Positions 15,951 to 25,337 of a stretch of 64,000 bases of DNA are shown piece after piece (within the stretch, counting starts at the first letter, position 1; each line of letters opens with the position of its first letter). Under the pieces are notes generated by a model, which was not told the DNA's origin, made no database searches, and saw only the letters and a list, made by a program, of their open reading frames with translations. The stretch is from SFWF01 sp045591645 (GTDB lineage: Bacteria > Bacillota > Clostridia > Oscillospirales > Acutalibacteraceae), in NCBI GenBank assembly GCA_045591645.1, contig JAZNTG010000001.1, positions 1 to 64,000 on the forward strand, written 5' to 3'. Made by a program: the position numbers and the translations under genes.

Positions 15951-16685
15951 TTAATATAATACCTGTGTTAAATACAGTCCGTCGGGCGGAGCAGTGATTC
16001 CTGCTCTTGATCTGTCGCAGGAAGTAATAATATCATCAAGCTCTGCGACGTCAATTTTTCGGTCAGAAACCTCAACCGCTGTCCCGACAATGATACGCAC
16101 CATATTGTAAAGAAATCCGTCAGCGGTAACTCTTAAAGTCACAATATCACCGACACGTGACACTGAACACTGAGAAACACACCTTACTGTATCCGTTACA
16201 GTTCTTCCCGATGAAGAAAAGCCGTAAAAATCATGCGTACCGCAAATCTTCTGACAAAATTCATTCATTAAGTCGATATCAAGTGTCCGCTCGATATGCC
16301 AAGCTTTACCGTGTAAGAACGGATCATGAATTCGAGAATTCAATATCTTATACTCATATGTCTTGCCCTTTGCAGAATATCTTGCGTGAAAATCATCTTC
16401 AACATATTTTGCAGAAATCACACAGATGTCTTTAGGTAAGACTGAATTAAGACCGCGGACAATGCCGTTCTCACTGATGTAAAAAGGTGCATCAAAATGA
16501 CAGAAAAATTCCTTTGCGTGTACACCTGCATCAGTCCTGCTGCAGCCTGTAAGATTGATATTACACTTAAACATCTGCTCAATCTTTGACTGTAGTACTT
16601 GCTGAACGGTAATGCCGTTTGGCTGCACCTGCCAGCCGTGGTAGGCTGTGCCGACATATGATATTTTTAATAGTACTCTTTCCAT
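15951..16685 (-). CDS. truA: tRNA pseudouridine(38-40) synthase TruA
   Basis: TruA converts U38-U40 of the anticodon stem to pseudouridine. The catalytic Asp is in GCSRTDAGVHAKEF, and SYVGTAYHGWQ and GFLYNMVRIIVG are family motifs. I start at MERVLLKISYVG (16685, 244 aa), the position usual for the family; ATG or GTG codons up to three codons earlier are possible. Length is normal. The gene overlaps or abuts the ecfT stop. Confidence 0.95.
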   Translation of the reverse strand: MERVLLKISYVGTAYHGWQVQPNGITVQQVLQSKIEQMFKCNINLTGCSRTDAGVHAKEFFCHFDAPFYISENGIVRGLNSVLPKDICVISAKYVEDDFHARYSAKGKTYEYKILNSRIHDPFLHGKAWHIERTLDIDLMNEFCQKICGTHDFYGFSSSGRTVTDTVRCVSQCSVSRVGDIVTLRVTADGFLYNMVRIIVGTAVEVSDRKIDVAELDDIITSCDRSRAGITAPPDGLYLTQVLY

Positions 16686-16690
16686 AAGCA

Positions 16691-17503
16691 TCACTTAATA
16701 TAAATATCAGTTAAAATGACAGCAGCCAACAACAAAATACACACAGCAAGAGAAAAATAATCTCTTCCTGACATCTTCAGCTGCTTCATACGCTGCCTGC
16801 CGACTCCGCCGTTATAACAGCGACATTCCATAGCTTCTGCAAGGTCGTATGCGCGCCTGACCGAAGAGATCAAAAGCGGTATCAAGATCGGGAGTAATGC
16901 TTTAATTCTTCTAATTATACCGCCCGACTCCATATCAGCTCCCCTCGCCTTCTGCGCATTCATAATTTTATCCGTCTCGTCGATAAGAGTTGGAATAAAG
17001 CGAAGGGCAATAGTCATCATCATAGACACTGTGTGGACTGCGCTGCCAAGCCCGACGAATTTCAGCGGCTTTAACAGCCTTTCTAAAGCATCGGTTATAT
17101 CGTTCGGTGTTGTTGTGTAGGTAAGAACAGAGCTTATGAGTATGAGAAGGAGTATTCTAAGCGACATAAAAATAGCTCTTGAAATTCCGCCGCTGTAGAT
17201 AGAGATATTCCAGAAAAGAGGATATTCTGTACCTGTTTGTGTATAAAAGAGGTTCAGAAGCGACGTAAAGATCACTATGGGAATAATTACCTTAATATTT
17301 TTAAAATAAAGCTTTACAGATACCTTAGACAATACCAGTATCATTACGGTAAAGAAGGTAAAAATTCCGAGAGAAGCAAATCCTTTGCAGATAAATAGCA
17401 TTATGACCAGAAGGAGCATCAGGACAATTTTCAGCCTTGGATCCATTCGGTGGATAACTGAGTCAGCACGAAAATACTGACCGAAGGTAACGTCCTTAAT
17501 CAC
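16691..17503 (-). CDS. ecfT: ECF transporter transmembrane component EcfT
   Basis: EcfT is the membrane scaffold joining the two ATPases to exchangeable substrate-binding S components for vitamins and similar micronutrients. The 270-residue protein has about five to six hydrophobic helices and the ARG coupling motif (QKARGADMESGG near 188), with a second one-turn motif AYDLAEAMECRCYNGG. It overlaps ecfA2 by eight bases. No S component lies in this window, which is normal for group II ECF systems. Confidence 0.94.
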   Translation of the reverse strand: MIKDVTFGQYFRADSVIHRMDPRLKIVLMLLLVIMLFICKGFASLGIFTFFTVMILVLSKVSVKLYFKNIKVIIPIVIFTSLLNLFYTQTGTEYPLFWNISIYSGGISRAIFMSLRILLLILISSVLTYTTTPNDITDALERLLKPLKFVGLGSAVHTVSMMMTIALRFIPTLIDETDKIMNAQKARGADMESGGIIRRIKALLPILIPLLISSVRRAYDLAEAMECRCYNGGVGRQRMKQLKMSGRDYFSLAVCILLLAAVILTDIYIK

Positions 17504-18365
17504 GGATTTCCCTCCTCTCCTTCAACAGAGAAAGAACATACTGCTCAGCCTCATCAACGGTAATTATACCATCTGAGCTGATATTGTGTTTTTCTTTTAA
17601 CTGCATAAAGATCTGCGTCACTATGGGAACATTAAGACCAATGCTCCTAAGCTGCTCTGTTTTTGAAAATATCTCTTTTGCAGTGCCGAAATCATAGACT
17701 GTGCCTTTATTCAACACAAGTATTTTATCACAAATCGCAGCCATATCCTCCATCGAGTGAGAAACTATAATGACAGATGCTTTATTATTTATGCGGTAAT
17801 CACTGATTGCTTTAAAAATTGCCTGTCTGCCAACAGGATCAAGTCCTGCGGTGGGCTCATCAAATACGATAAGCTCAGGCTCCATCGCAACAACGCCTGC
17901 AATAGCGACCCTGCGCTTCTGACCGCCTGAAAGATCAAAGGGCGACTTTTCAAACAGCTCCTCACCAAAGCCTAAAAGCTCAGCAGAACGTCTGATCCGT
18001 TTATCAATCTCTTCTGCATCAAGTCCCATATTTTTGGGTCCGAAAGCAATATCTTCATAGACGGTCTCTTCAAAAAGCTGATACTCAGGATACTGAAAAA
18101 CAAGTCCTACACGAGTTCTTACCTTAGCGATCTCCTTTGGCTTGTCCCAGATATCGACACCATCAAGTAGTATTTTTCCGCTGTCAGGCTTCAAAAGTCC
18201 GTTCAGATGCGATACAAGGGTAGACTTACCCGACCCTGTATGCCCAATTATACCGAGGATCTCACCTTTTTCGAGCGAAAAAGAAATATTATTGATCGCA
18301 GGTTTACTATTTTTATCTGCGACAGAATAATTATGAGAAAGGTCTGAAACCTCTAAAAAATACAC
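17496..18365 (-). CDS. ecfA2: ECF transporter ATPase EcfA2
   Basis: This 289-residue ABC ATPase has Walker A GHTGSGKSTLVSHLNG near 41, Q-loop FQYPEYQLFEETVYEDI, signature LSGGQKRRVAIAGVVAMEPE and Walker B LIVFDEPTAGLDPVG. The C-terminal extension after residue 235 is that of ECF ATPases. The start is the GTG at 18365, preceded by CGGAGGAATAAC; upstream in-frame readings run into ecfA1. It pairs with EcfA1 as a heterodimer. Confidence 0.94.
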   Translation of the reverse strand: MYFLEVSDLSHNYSVADKNSKPAINNISFSLEKGEILGIIGHTGSGKSTLVSHLNGLLKPDSGKILLDGVDIWDKPKEIAKVRTRVGLVFQYPEYQLFEETVYEDIAFGPKNMGLDAEEIDKRIRRSAELLGFGEELFEKSPFDLSGGQKRRVAIAGVVAMEPELIVFDEPTAGLDPVGRQAIFKAISDYRINNKASVIIVSHSMEDMAAICDKILVLNKGTVYDFGTAKEIFSKTEQLRSIGLNVPIVTQIFMQLKEKHNISSDGIITVDEAEQYVLSLLKERREIRD

Positions 18366-18366
18366 G

Positions 18367-19215
18367 TTATTCCTCCGAGGATAAAAGTTTTGCAATTATG
18401 TCTGCGCATTTATCGACAGACATAACACCTTTTTCGATATTTCTGTCAAGGCTTGACAGGCGGTGTAAAAGCTCAGTAGTCTGAGGTAATTCAAGACCTG
18501 CTTCTATTAGCTTGTCTGTTTGTGAAAACACCTCATTAGGTCTTCCGTCTGCAGTTATCCTACCGTCACACATAACGATAACTCTGTCAGCGTCAACCGC
18601 TTCTTCCATAAAATGGGTTATCAGAACAACGGTAATACTTTTCTCTTTGTTCAGACGGCGTATGGTAGAAATAACTTCTTTCCTTCCCTTGGGGTCGAGC
18701 ATAGCAGTCGGCTCGTCAAGCACAAGACACTCAGGCTCCATTGCGATTATACCCGCGATAGCAACTCGCTGCTTTTGTCCGCCCGACAGCTTGTGAGTAA
18801 GATCAGTTCGCTTATCGAACATATCGACCGCTTTTAGAGCAGTATCAACGCGTTTTCTGATAACTTCTGGCGATAATCCAAGATTCTCAGGACCGAAAGC
18901 TACGTCTTCCTCAACTACCGAGGAAACTATCTGATTATCGGGATTTTGAAAAACAAGACCAACCTTGCTTTTAATCTGTAACTCACGTTCTTCATCAGCA
19001 GTATCGATACCGTCAACAAGAACACAGCCGGCAGAAGGCTTTATAAGTCCGTTGGTCAGCTTAGCCATCGTACTTTTTCCCGAGCCGTTATGACCGAGAA
19101 CAACATTAAAGCTTCCTCTTTCGATTTTCAGAGAAAAATCGCTGAAAACATTGTAAGAACGATCGTCAGCTTCATATTTAAATGTCACATTATCAAACTC
19201 AATAACAGTATTCAT
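18367..19215 (-). CDS. ecfA1: ECF transporter ATPase EcfA1
   Basis: The 282-residue ABC ATPase carries Walker A GHNGSGKSTMAKLTNG, Q-loop FQNPDNQIVSSVVEEDVAFG, signature LSGGQKQRVAIAGIIAMEPE and Walker B CLVLDEPTAMLDPKG. The FQNPDNQ form is typical of EcfA1. The start ATG at 19215 overlaps the stop of the upstream methyltransferase gene by one base. Forms the ECF core with EcfA2 and EcfT downstream. Confidence 0.94.
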   Translation of the reverse strand: MNTVIEFDNVTFKYEADDRSYNVFSDFSLKIERGSFNVVLGHNGSGKSTMAKLTNGLIKPSAGCVLVDGIDTADEERELQIKSKVGLVFQNPDNQIVSSVVEEDVAFGPENLGLSPEVIRKRVDTALKAVDMFDKRTDLTHKLSGGQKQRVAIAGIIAMEPECLVLDEPTAMLDPKGRKEVISTIRRLNKEKSITVVLITHFMEEAVDADRVIVMCDGRITADGRPNEVFSQTDKLIEAGLELPQTTELLHRLSSLDRNIEKGVMSVDKCADIIAKLLSSEE

Positions 19216-20087
19216 TAAATATCTCTTTCGGTCCAAATTGTTGTATTTCCGCAAGGCAAGACGATATCTCGCTCGGTCACATTAAGACCGATCTCATCAG
19301 TGAACACACGTCCATTTTTGCAGGGCGGAATATATTCTTTAACCAAATAATTCAATATTGTCGGTGAAAGACCGCCTGTATATGAATTAAGGAAAAAGAA
19401 AAGAGGTTTCTCGGAGATGATCTGACCAATATCAGAAAGAAGTTCTCCGATTTGCTGCTCGAGTTTCCATACCTCGCCGTTTGGTCCTCTGCCATAAGAA
19501 GGAGGATCCATAATTATAGCGTCATACTTGTTTCCTCTTCTTATTTCTCTCTTCACAAATTTTTGACAGTCATCAACAAGCCATCTGACCGATCTGTCAG
19601 AAAGACCTGAAACAGCAGCATTTTCCTTTGCCCAGCTGACCATACCCTTAGACGCATCTACGTGGGTCACGCTAGCGCCTGCATTAAGACAAGCAAGCGT
19701 CGCACCGCCAGTATAAGCAAACAGATTCAGTACTGAAATCGGTCTGTCAGCCTCACGGATAAGTTTATCTGCGAGCTTCCAGTTTACCGCCTGCTCGGGA
19801 AACAGACCAGTATGCTTAAAGCCCATTGGTTTAAGTCTGAATGTAAGATCATTGTATGCTATAGACCATACATCAGGCACCTTTTTGAGATTTTCCCAAT
19901 ACCCTCCGCCACTGTTGGATCGATGATAAACAGCGTCAGCAGAAAACCAGAGTTTATTCTTCTTATCACTATGCCACATAATCTGAGGATCGGGACGAAT
20001 AAGGATTATATTTCCCCATCTCTCAAGTCTCTGGCCATCTGTAGCGTCAATAAGTTCATAATCAAAAAAATCGTTTGTAAACCTCAT
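19215..20087 (-). CDS. Class I SAM-dependent methyltransferase, RlmI-like
   Basis: The 290-residue protein has motif I LNLFAYTGGATLACLNAGA near residue 125, VDASKGMVSWAKENA as motif II and DAIIMDPPSYGRG as the NPPY-like motif IV, the set found in the RlmI/RlmK rRNA cytosine methyltransferase group. The N-terminal PUA domain of RlmI is absent, so this is a shorter relative. An RNA substrate is likely but unproven. It lies nine bases after ruvB and overlaps ecfA1. Confidence 0.82.
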   Translation of the reverse strand: MRFTNDFFDYELIDATDGQRLERWGNIILIRPDPQIMWHSDKKNKLWFSADAVYHRSNSGGGYWENLKKVPDVWSIAYNDLTFRLKPMGFKHTGLFPEQAVNWKLADKLIREADRPISVLNLFAYTGGATLACLNAGASVTHVDASKGMVSWAKENAAVSGLSDRSVRWLVDDCQKFVKREIRRGNKYDAIIMDPPSYGRGPNGEVWKLEQQIGELLSDIGQIISEKPLFFFLNSYTGGLSPTILNYLVKEYIPPCKNGRVFTDEIGLNVTERDIVLPCGNTTIWTERDI

Positions 20088-20096
20088 AATCGATCC

Positions 20097-21131
20097 TTAA
20101 AAAATAGTTTGCTGCGCATCACCTGCATAGGTAACGCCGAGATGCTCATACGCCATCTTAGTGACGCATCGTCCTCTGTTAGTACGGGTCAAAAAGCCTA
20201 TCTGCATAAGATACGGCTCATATACATCCTCGATAGTTATAGCCTCTTCTCCGACAGCTGCCGCCAAGGTGTCTAGACCGACAGGTCCGCCTCCGTAGTT
20301 TGTTATGATGGCGCGAAGCATCTTTCTGTCAAAGTCATCGAGACCCAGCTCATCTATTTCAAAACGTCGGAGCGCACTTTTCGCAACCTCTTCGGTGATA
20401 ATACCGTCAAACTGAACCTCGCAGATATCGCGAACCCTTTTAAGAAGCCTATTAGCTATTCGCGGAGTTCCTCTTGAACGGGACGCTATCTCTAATGCAC
20501 CGTCGTGCTCTATCTGAATACCGAGGATGCCTGCAGAGCGCTCTACTATCTTTGCTAGCTCTTCCGGAGTATATAGCTCCAGTCGAAGCAAAACACCAAA
20601 ACGATCGCGAAGAGGTGCAGTAAGCTGACCTGAACGGGTCGTTGCACCGACTAAGGTAAAGTGAGGTACATCGATCCTGATAGAGCGCGCCGAAGGACCC
20701 TTTCCGATAATAATATCAAGTGAAAAGTCCTCCATTACAGGATATAAGACCTCTTCTACTATTCTCGGCAGTCTGTGTATCTCATCTATAAACAGAACGT
20801 CGCCTTCAGATAAATTTGTCAGCAGAGCGACAAGATCTCCCTGCTTTTCAATTGCAGGACCCGAGGTAACACGTATATTAACGCCCATTTCGTGAGCTAT
20901 GATGTTGGATAATGTAGTTTTACCAAGTCCTGGAGGGCCGTATAAAAGCACATGATCAAGCGACTCATGACGTGCAAGTGCCGCTTTAATATAGATCTCA
21001 AGATTTTCCTTTGCTTTTTCCTGGCCGACATAATCGGAAAGAGTCCGAGGGCGAAGTGAAACCTCTGCATCGTCAGCCTCAGCAGAATATTCGGGCATCA
21101 CTATGCGATTTTCAAATTCCTGTTCAAACAT
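20097..21131 (-). CDS. ruvB: Holliday junction branch migration helicase RuvB
   Basis: RuvB is the hexameric motor that moves Holliday junctions together with RuvA. The 344-residue protein has Walker A YGPPGLGKTTLSNIIAHE near 65, Walker B FIDEIHRL, sensor I GATTRSG, Arg finger region RDRFG and the C-terminal winged helix ending near GFLTRTNRGRCVTKMAYEHLG. It lies three bases after ruvA in the order ruvC-ruvA-ruvB. Confidence 0.98.
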   Translation of the reverse strand: MFEQEFENRIVMPEYSAEADDAEVSLRPRTLSDYVGQEKAKENLEIYIKAALARHESLDHVLLYGPPGLGKTTLSNIIAHEMGVNIRVTSGPAIEKQGDLVALLTNLSEGDVLFIDEIHRLPRIVEEVLYPVMEDFSLDIIIGKGPSARSIRIDVPHFTLVGATTRSGQLTAPLRDRFGVLLRLELYTPEELAKIVERSAGILGIQIEHDGALEIASRSRGTPRIANRLLKRVRDICEVQFDGIITEEVAKSALRRFEIDELGLDDFDRKMLRAIITNYGGGPVGLDTLAAAVGEEAITIEDVYEPYLMQIGFLTRTNRGRCVTKMAYEHLGVTYAGDAQQTIF

Positions 21132-21134
21132 AGA

Positions 21135-21737
21135 TTACACCTTTCCGGACAGATTTTTAAGGCCGCCCTTGATAAGCTCGTCGATAGCAAGCGTTGGATC
21201 CAGCTTTCCGACGGCAAGGGTCGCCTCGCTATGAGAAAAGCCGAGCGTAACAAGCGCCGCTATAGCCTCTGAAATATTTGAGCTGTTATTCATACGGCTG
21301 ACGGTAACAGTATCCTCAGACAGGTCAAGCGCGCCTTTTCCTATCTTGTCTTTAAGCTCAAGCACTATTCTTTGAGCTGTTTTAGTGCCGACTCCGCTTA
21401 CGCCAGTAAGCGCTTTATGATCTCCCGAAACGATATAAAAAGAAATCTGATCGGGTGTAAAGTCAGACAAGAAAGCAATGGCTGTTTTTGCACCAACACC
21501 GCTCACAGATGTTAATAACTTGAAACACTCAAGCTCATTTTTATCAGCAAAGCCGTAAAGGTCTAGCGCATCTTCTTTAACCGAAAGATAGGTAAAAAGA
21601 AATGCTTCACTGCCGTTTTTCGGCAAGGACGCAAGCGTCTTAATGCTTGCAAAGCATTTAAGTCCAACACCGCCGCACTCAATAACAGCGCAAGAGTTGT
21701 CTGAATATATAAGCTTGCCTCTAACTGAAGAAATCAT
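21135..21737 (-). CDS. ruvA: Holliday junction-binding protein RuvA
   Basis: RuvA is the tetrameric junction-binding partner of RuvB. The 200-residue protein starts MISSVRGKLIY, has helix-hairpin-helix motifs (LLTSVSGVGAKTAIAFL and ALTGVSGVGTKTAQRIVLELKDK) and a C-terminal domain III (ISEAIAALVTLGFSHSEA) that contacts RuvB. Overlaps the ruvC stop by one base. Confidence 0.97.
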   Translation of the reverse strand: MISSVRGKLIYSDNSCAVIECGGVGLKCFASIKTLASLPKNGSEAFLFTYLSVKEDALDLYGFADKNELECFKLLTSVSGVGAKTAIAFLSDFTPDQISFYIVSGDHKALTGVSGVGTKTAQRIVLELKDKIGKGALDLSEDTVTVSRMNNSSNISEAIAALVTLGFSHSEATLAVGKLDPTLAIDELIKGGLKNLSGKV

Positions 21738-22243
21738 CAGATCATACCTCCTGAATTGAATTTACCGAGTAATGAACCGCCTGTATGTGCGTGACAGATA
21801 GCTATCGCCAAGGCATCAGCAGTATCGTCAGGCTTAGGCACCTTTTCAAGTCCCAGAATGCTTTTGGTCATTTCCATTACCTGCTTTTTTTCAGCCTTAC
21901 CGTAGCCTGTAACCGCAGATTTTACCTGAAGAGGAGTATATTCAAAAACAGGCACATTGTTTTGCTTAGCACAAAGCAATATTACTCCTCTCGCCTGAGC
22001 AACGTCTATTGCAGTAGTGGTATTTGTGTTAAAGAAAAGCTTCTCGATCGCAATCGCATCGGGCTGAGCCTTCCCGATGAGAAGATTCATATCATTGAAT
22101 ATCTCTGCTAATCTGTCAGAAAAAAGCACACCTGCTTTTGTAGTTATAGCACCGTATTGCAGGATCGTGAAGCGGTTTTTAGTAAAATCAATTGCACCGT
22201 AACCGACAATTGCATAACCAGGATCAATACCTAATATACGCAT
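21737..22243 (-). CDS. ruvC: Crossover junction endodeoxyribonuclease RuvC
   Basis: RuvC cuts Holliday junctions symmetrically. The 168-residue protein begins MRILGIDPGYAIVGYG with the first catalytic Asp, and has AIEKLFFNTNTTTA with catalytic Glu and the C-terminal KPDDTADALAIAICH with the remaining Asp residues. The start at 22243 follows GGGGGGATTG; an upstream in-frame reading lacks a ribosome site. It heads the ruvC-ruvA-ruvB-methyltransferase-ecf-truA run. Confidence 0.97.
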   Translation of the reverse strand: MRILGIDPGYAIVGYGAIDFTKNRFTILQYGAITTKAGVLFSDRLAEIFNDMNLLIGKAQPDAIAIEKLFFNTNTTTAIDVAQARGVILLCAKQNNVPVFEYTPLQVKSAVTGYGKAEKKQVMEMTKSILGLEKVPKPDDTADALAIAICHAHTGGSLLGKFNSGGMI

Positions 22244-22366
22244 TAAACACAATCCCCCCATATTAATCGTTATTTTGTGATTATACCACACTCGGTAAAT
22301 ATAGGCAACAATTTTCTATAAAGTTTATTTATTATTAATAATTATTACTGCGTCAAATCAAAAACC

Positions 22367-22395
22367 TTGACTTTTGATGCTGTTAGCCTTATATT
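22367..22395 (+). promoter_or_regulatory. Promoter of potABCD
   Basis: TTGACT (22367-22372) and TATATT (22390-22395), 17-base spacer. The predicted start near 22402 leaves a leader of about 170 bases before potA. Confidence 0.65.
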
Positions 22396-22401
22396 AGATA
22401 T

Positions 22402-22574
22402 GAATTGTTTAACGCATCTGTGCTTAATGCAGTTTCAAAAAACGGGCCTTAACTAAAATTATTTTTAGTGAAAAACTCTTTGCGGAGGGCTTATGCTAAT
22501 GAAGCTGCGGGTATCGCGCAGGGTTATTAACAGTAACTTGTGCGGCACTTAGTGTCCGCAAAGGGGGATGCGCT
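22402..22574 (+). promoter_or_regulatory. Structured 5' leader of potABCD, candidate riboswitch
   Basis: A closing stem CTTTGCGGA (22478-22486) with TCCGCAAAG (22555-22563) encloses about 68 bases. Inside are a hairpin CTGCG/CGCAG (22505-22509, 22517-22521) and a smaller GTTA/TAAC hairpin (22523-22526, 22534-22537). The 3' strand of the closing stem runs into the AGGGGG ribosome site of potA, so folding could control translation. An A/T hairpin lies at 22452-22469. I could not match it to a riboswitch class that I know. The rest of 22244-22366 is AT-rich without features. Confidence 0.5.
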
Positions 22575-23723
22575 ATGAAAAGCGAAAATATTATTGAACT
22601 CAAAGACATATCAATTGCGTTCGGAGAGCAAACCGTTCTTGACGGTATTGATCTTACGATAAGAGACGGAGAATTTGTAACCCTTCTCGGTCCTTCGGGC
22701 TGCGGTAAAACAACGACTCTGCGTATTATCGGCGGTTTTGAGGAGCCTGACAGCGGCGATATCTTCTTTGAGGGTAAAAAGCTAAATGGTGTTCCTGCTC
22801 ACAAGCGTCAGGTCAACACCATTTTTCAGCGTTACGCCCTTTTTCCCCACTTGAACGTTTACGAAAACGTTGCATTTGGTATGAGGGTGAAAAAGGCTGA
22901 CGAAAAGACAATTAAACAAAAAGTCTCCGAAATGCTGAAGCTCGTTAATCTTGAAGGACTGCAGAAAAGACGCATCGATACTTTATCCGGCGGTCAGCAG
23001 CAGCGTGTTGCAATTGCGAGAGCGCTTGCAAACGAGCCCAGAGTTCTGCTTTTGGATGAGCCTTTAGCTGCGCTTGATCTAAAACTCCGCAAGGATATGC
23101 AGGTCGAGCTGAAGAAGATACAGCAGTCGCTCGGAATTACCTTTATTTTTGTTACCCACGATCAGGAAGAAGCTCTTACGATGTCTGACACCGTTGTTGT
23201 AATGGATGCAGGTAAGATCCAGCAGATCGGAACACCGAAAGATATTTATAACGAGCCCGAAAATGCCTTTGTTGCTGATTTTATTGGCGAATCCAACATA
23301 CTTGACGGTATTATGAGAAATGACTTTGTAGCTGAATTTTCAGGACACGTTTTCGACTGTCTTGATAAAGGTTTTGAAGCTAACGAACCTGTTGATGTTG
23401 TCGTCCGTCCAGAGGATGTTGATATAGTAGCTCCCGAAAAAGGAATGCTGACAGGTGTCGTCACCTCCGTCACATTCCTCGGAGTTCATTATGAGATAAT
23501 CGTTGATATCGGCGGCTTCAAGTGGATGATACAGACAACCGATGAAGCCAAGGAGGGCGAAACAGTCGGTCTGTTTATAGAGCCTGATGCTATTCATATT
23601 ATGAAAAAGAGTGAATATTCGGGTATGTTCGGCGATTATAGCACCTACAGTGACGAGATCGAGCATCTTTCGGATCCCGAACCCGAAGAGGAGGAAGCTA
23701 ATGAAGAAAACTTCAATTGGTAA
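22575..23723 (+). CDS. potA: Spermidine/putrescine ABC transporter ATPase PotA
   Basis: PotA powers polyamine import through PotBC. The 382-residue protein has Walker A LGPSGCGKTTTLRIIGGFE near 37, signature LSGGQQQRVAIARALANEP, Walker B VLLLDEPLAALDLKLR and a C-terminal TOBE domain (VVRPEDVDIV). The acidic tail EPEEEEANEENFNW is distinctive. A GGGGG ribosome site lies seven bases before the ATG. It overlaps potB by 23 bases. The pot substrate is inferred from the full ABCD set. Confidence 0.95.
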   Translation: MKSENIIELKDISIAFGEQTVLDGIDLTIRDGEFVTLLGPSGCGKTTTLRIIGGFEEPDSGDIFFEGKKLNGVPAHKRQVNTIFQRYALFPHLNVYENVAFGMRVKKADEKTIKQKVSEMLKLVNLEGLQKRRIDTLSGGQQQRVAIARALANEPRVLLLDEPLAALDLKLRKDMQVELKKIQQSLGITFIFVTHDQEEALTMSDTVVVMDAGKIQQIGTPKDIYNEPENAFVADFIGESNILDGIMRNDFVAEFSGHVFDCLDKGFEANEPVDVVVRPEDVDIVAPEKGMLTGVVTSVTFLGVHYEIIVDIGGFKWMIQTTDEAKEGETVGLFIEPDAIHIMKKSEYSGMFGDYSTYSDEIEHLSDPEPEEEEANEENFNW

Positions 23724-24531
23724 TCCTCACGTCGCTTCTCCCTATGTCGTATGGTCGGTAATATTCATTATTGTACCGCTGTTAATGGTAGCTTACTACT
23801 CCTTTACAGATGCGAGCGGCGCGTTTTCTCTTGAAAATGTAACCAAGATAGTCGAGTACAATTATCTCAAGATATTCGGTGTGTCTATCCTCTATGCTTT
23901 TGTTGCAACGGTTATCACACTTATTATCTCTTACCCGCTAGCTTACTGTATGACAAAGACAAAGCTCAGCACTCAGGGCACTCTTATGCTTCTTGTAATG
24001 CTACCTATGTGGATGAATCTGCTGATTCGTACATACTCTCTTTCGAATATTCTGGAAAGAAACGGAATAATCAACACTTTACTTGAAAGTATCGGACTGG
24101 AGAAGGTACAGCTTATCAACACCCCCGGTGCGGTAATACTCGGAATGGTATATAACTTTATCCCCTATATGATACTGCCTATTTATTCCTCGCTTTCAAA
24201 GCTTGACACTTCTCTGCTTGAAGCATCTTCCGACCTCGGCGGTAACGGCTTTACGACCCTGCGCCGTGTAATAATTCCGCTCAGTATGCCGGGTGTTGTA
24301 TCGGGTATTACTATGGTATTTGTGCCTTCGGTCAGCACCTTTTATATTTCACAAAAGCTGGGCGGTATCAGAAACGAGCTCATCGGCGATGTAATTGAGC
24401 AGCAGTTCAAGCTGAACAGTAACTATAACCTCGGTGCTTCATTATCTCTTGTGCTTATGGTAATGATACTTATCAGCCTTGCGATAATGAATAAGTTTGC
24501 CTCAGATGATGACGGAGGTGTTATAGTATGA
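23701..24531 (+). CDS. potB: Spermidine/putrescine ABC transporter permease PotB
   Basis: The 276-residue permease has six hydrophobic helices and the binding-protein-dependent EAA loop (EASSDLGGNGFTTLRRVIIPLSMPG near 178). I start at MKKTSIGNPHVASPYVVWSV (23701) after GAGGAGGAAGCT; longer in-frame readings lie inside potA. Partner of PotC in the membrane channel. Confidence 0.94.
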   Translation: MKKTSIGNPHVASPYVVWSVIFIIVPLLMVAYYSFTDASGAFSLENVTKIVEYNYLKIFGVSILYAFVATVITLIISYPLAYCMTKTKLSTQGTLMLLVMLPMWMNLLIRTYSLSNILERNGIINTLLESIGLEKVQLINTPGAVILGMVYNFIPYMILPIYSSLSKLDTSLLEASSDLGGNGFTTLRRVIIPLSMPGVVSGITMVFVPSVSTFYISQKLGGIRNELIGDVIEQQFKLNSNYNLGASLSLVLMVMILISLAIMNKFASDDDGGVIV

Positions 24532-25337
24532 AGATATTATCAAAGCTTTATATCGGACTTATTATGTTCTTCCTCTATGCACCTATCCTTGTTATGGTCG
24601 TTTTCTCTTTCAATTCGTCCAACAGTACAGCTGTTATGGAGGGATTCTCGCTTAAATGGTATGCTGAGCTTCTCGGCAACGATACGGTACTGAATGCACT
24701 TTTAAACACTCTTATTCTCGCCCTTTCCTCGGCTCTTATCGCAACTGCACTCGGCTCGGTTGCCGCCGTCGGTATATTTTCGTACCGAAAAAAGTGGACC
24801 AGAACCGCTGTTATGTCAGTTACGAATATTCCGATGATGAATCCCGATATCGTTACGGGCATTTCTATGATGCTGTTATTCGTCTTTTTCGGAAGATTAA
24901 TGGCTCTCAGGAATTCGCTTAGCTTCGTAACACTTCTTATCGCTCACATCACATTTAATTTGCCGTATGTGATACTTTCGGTAATGCCGAAATTAAATCA
25001 GATGGACAGCCATTTATCCGAAGCGGCGCTCGACCTCGGATGTACGCCGTTTAAAGCCTTTTTTAAGGTGACCTTGCCGTCGATTTCATCCGGCATAGTT
25101 ACAGGCTTTATTATGGCATTTACACTCTCTCTTGACGACTTTGTTATAAGCTATTTTACCACAGGTCCTGATTTCCAGACTCTGCCCTTGCTTATATACT
25201 CTATGACCAAGAGAAGAGTTACCCCTGACATGTACGCACTCTCAACCATTATGTTTGTTGCGGTGCTTGTTCTTCTTATTCTCTTTAATTTTGCTTCTTC
25301 AAAAGCGGACAAGGCAAGGAGGGACAAGAATGCTTAA
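24528..25337 (+). CDS. potC: Spermidine/putrescine ABC transporter permease PotC
   Basis: The 269-residue permease has six membrane helices (first SKLYIGLIMFFLYAPILVMVVFSF) and the EAA loop EAALDLGCTPFKAFFKVTLPS. FTLSLDDFVISYF is a PotC-typical stretch. It overlaps potB by four bases (ATGA) and potD by eight bases, so all four genes are translation-coupled. Confidence 0.94.
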   Translation: MKILSKLYIGLIMFFLYAPILVMVVFSFNSSNSTAVMEGFSLKWYAELLGNDTVLNALLNTLILALSSALIATALGSVAAVGIFSYRKKWTRTAVMSVTNIPMMNPDIVTGISMMLLFVFFGRLMALRNSLSFVTLLIAHITFNLPYVILSVMPKLNQMDSHLSEAALDLGCTPFKAFFKVTLPSISSGIVTGFIMAFTLSLDDFVISYFTTGPDFQTLPLLIYSMTKRRVTPDMYALSTIMFVAVLVLLILFNFASSKADKARRDKNA

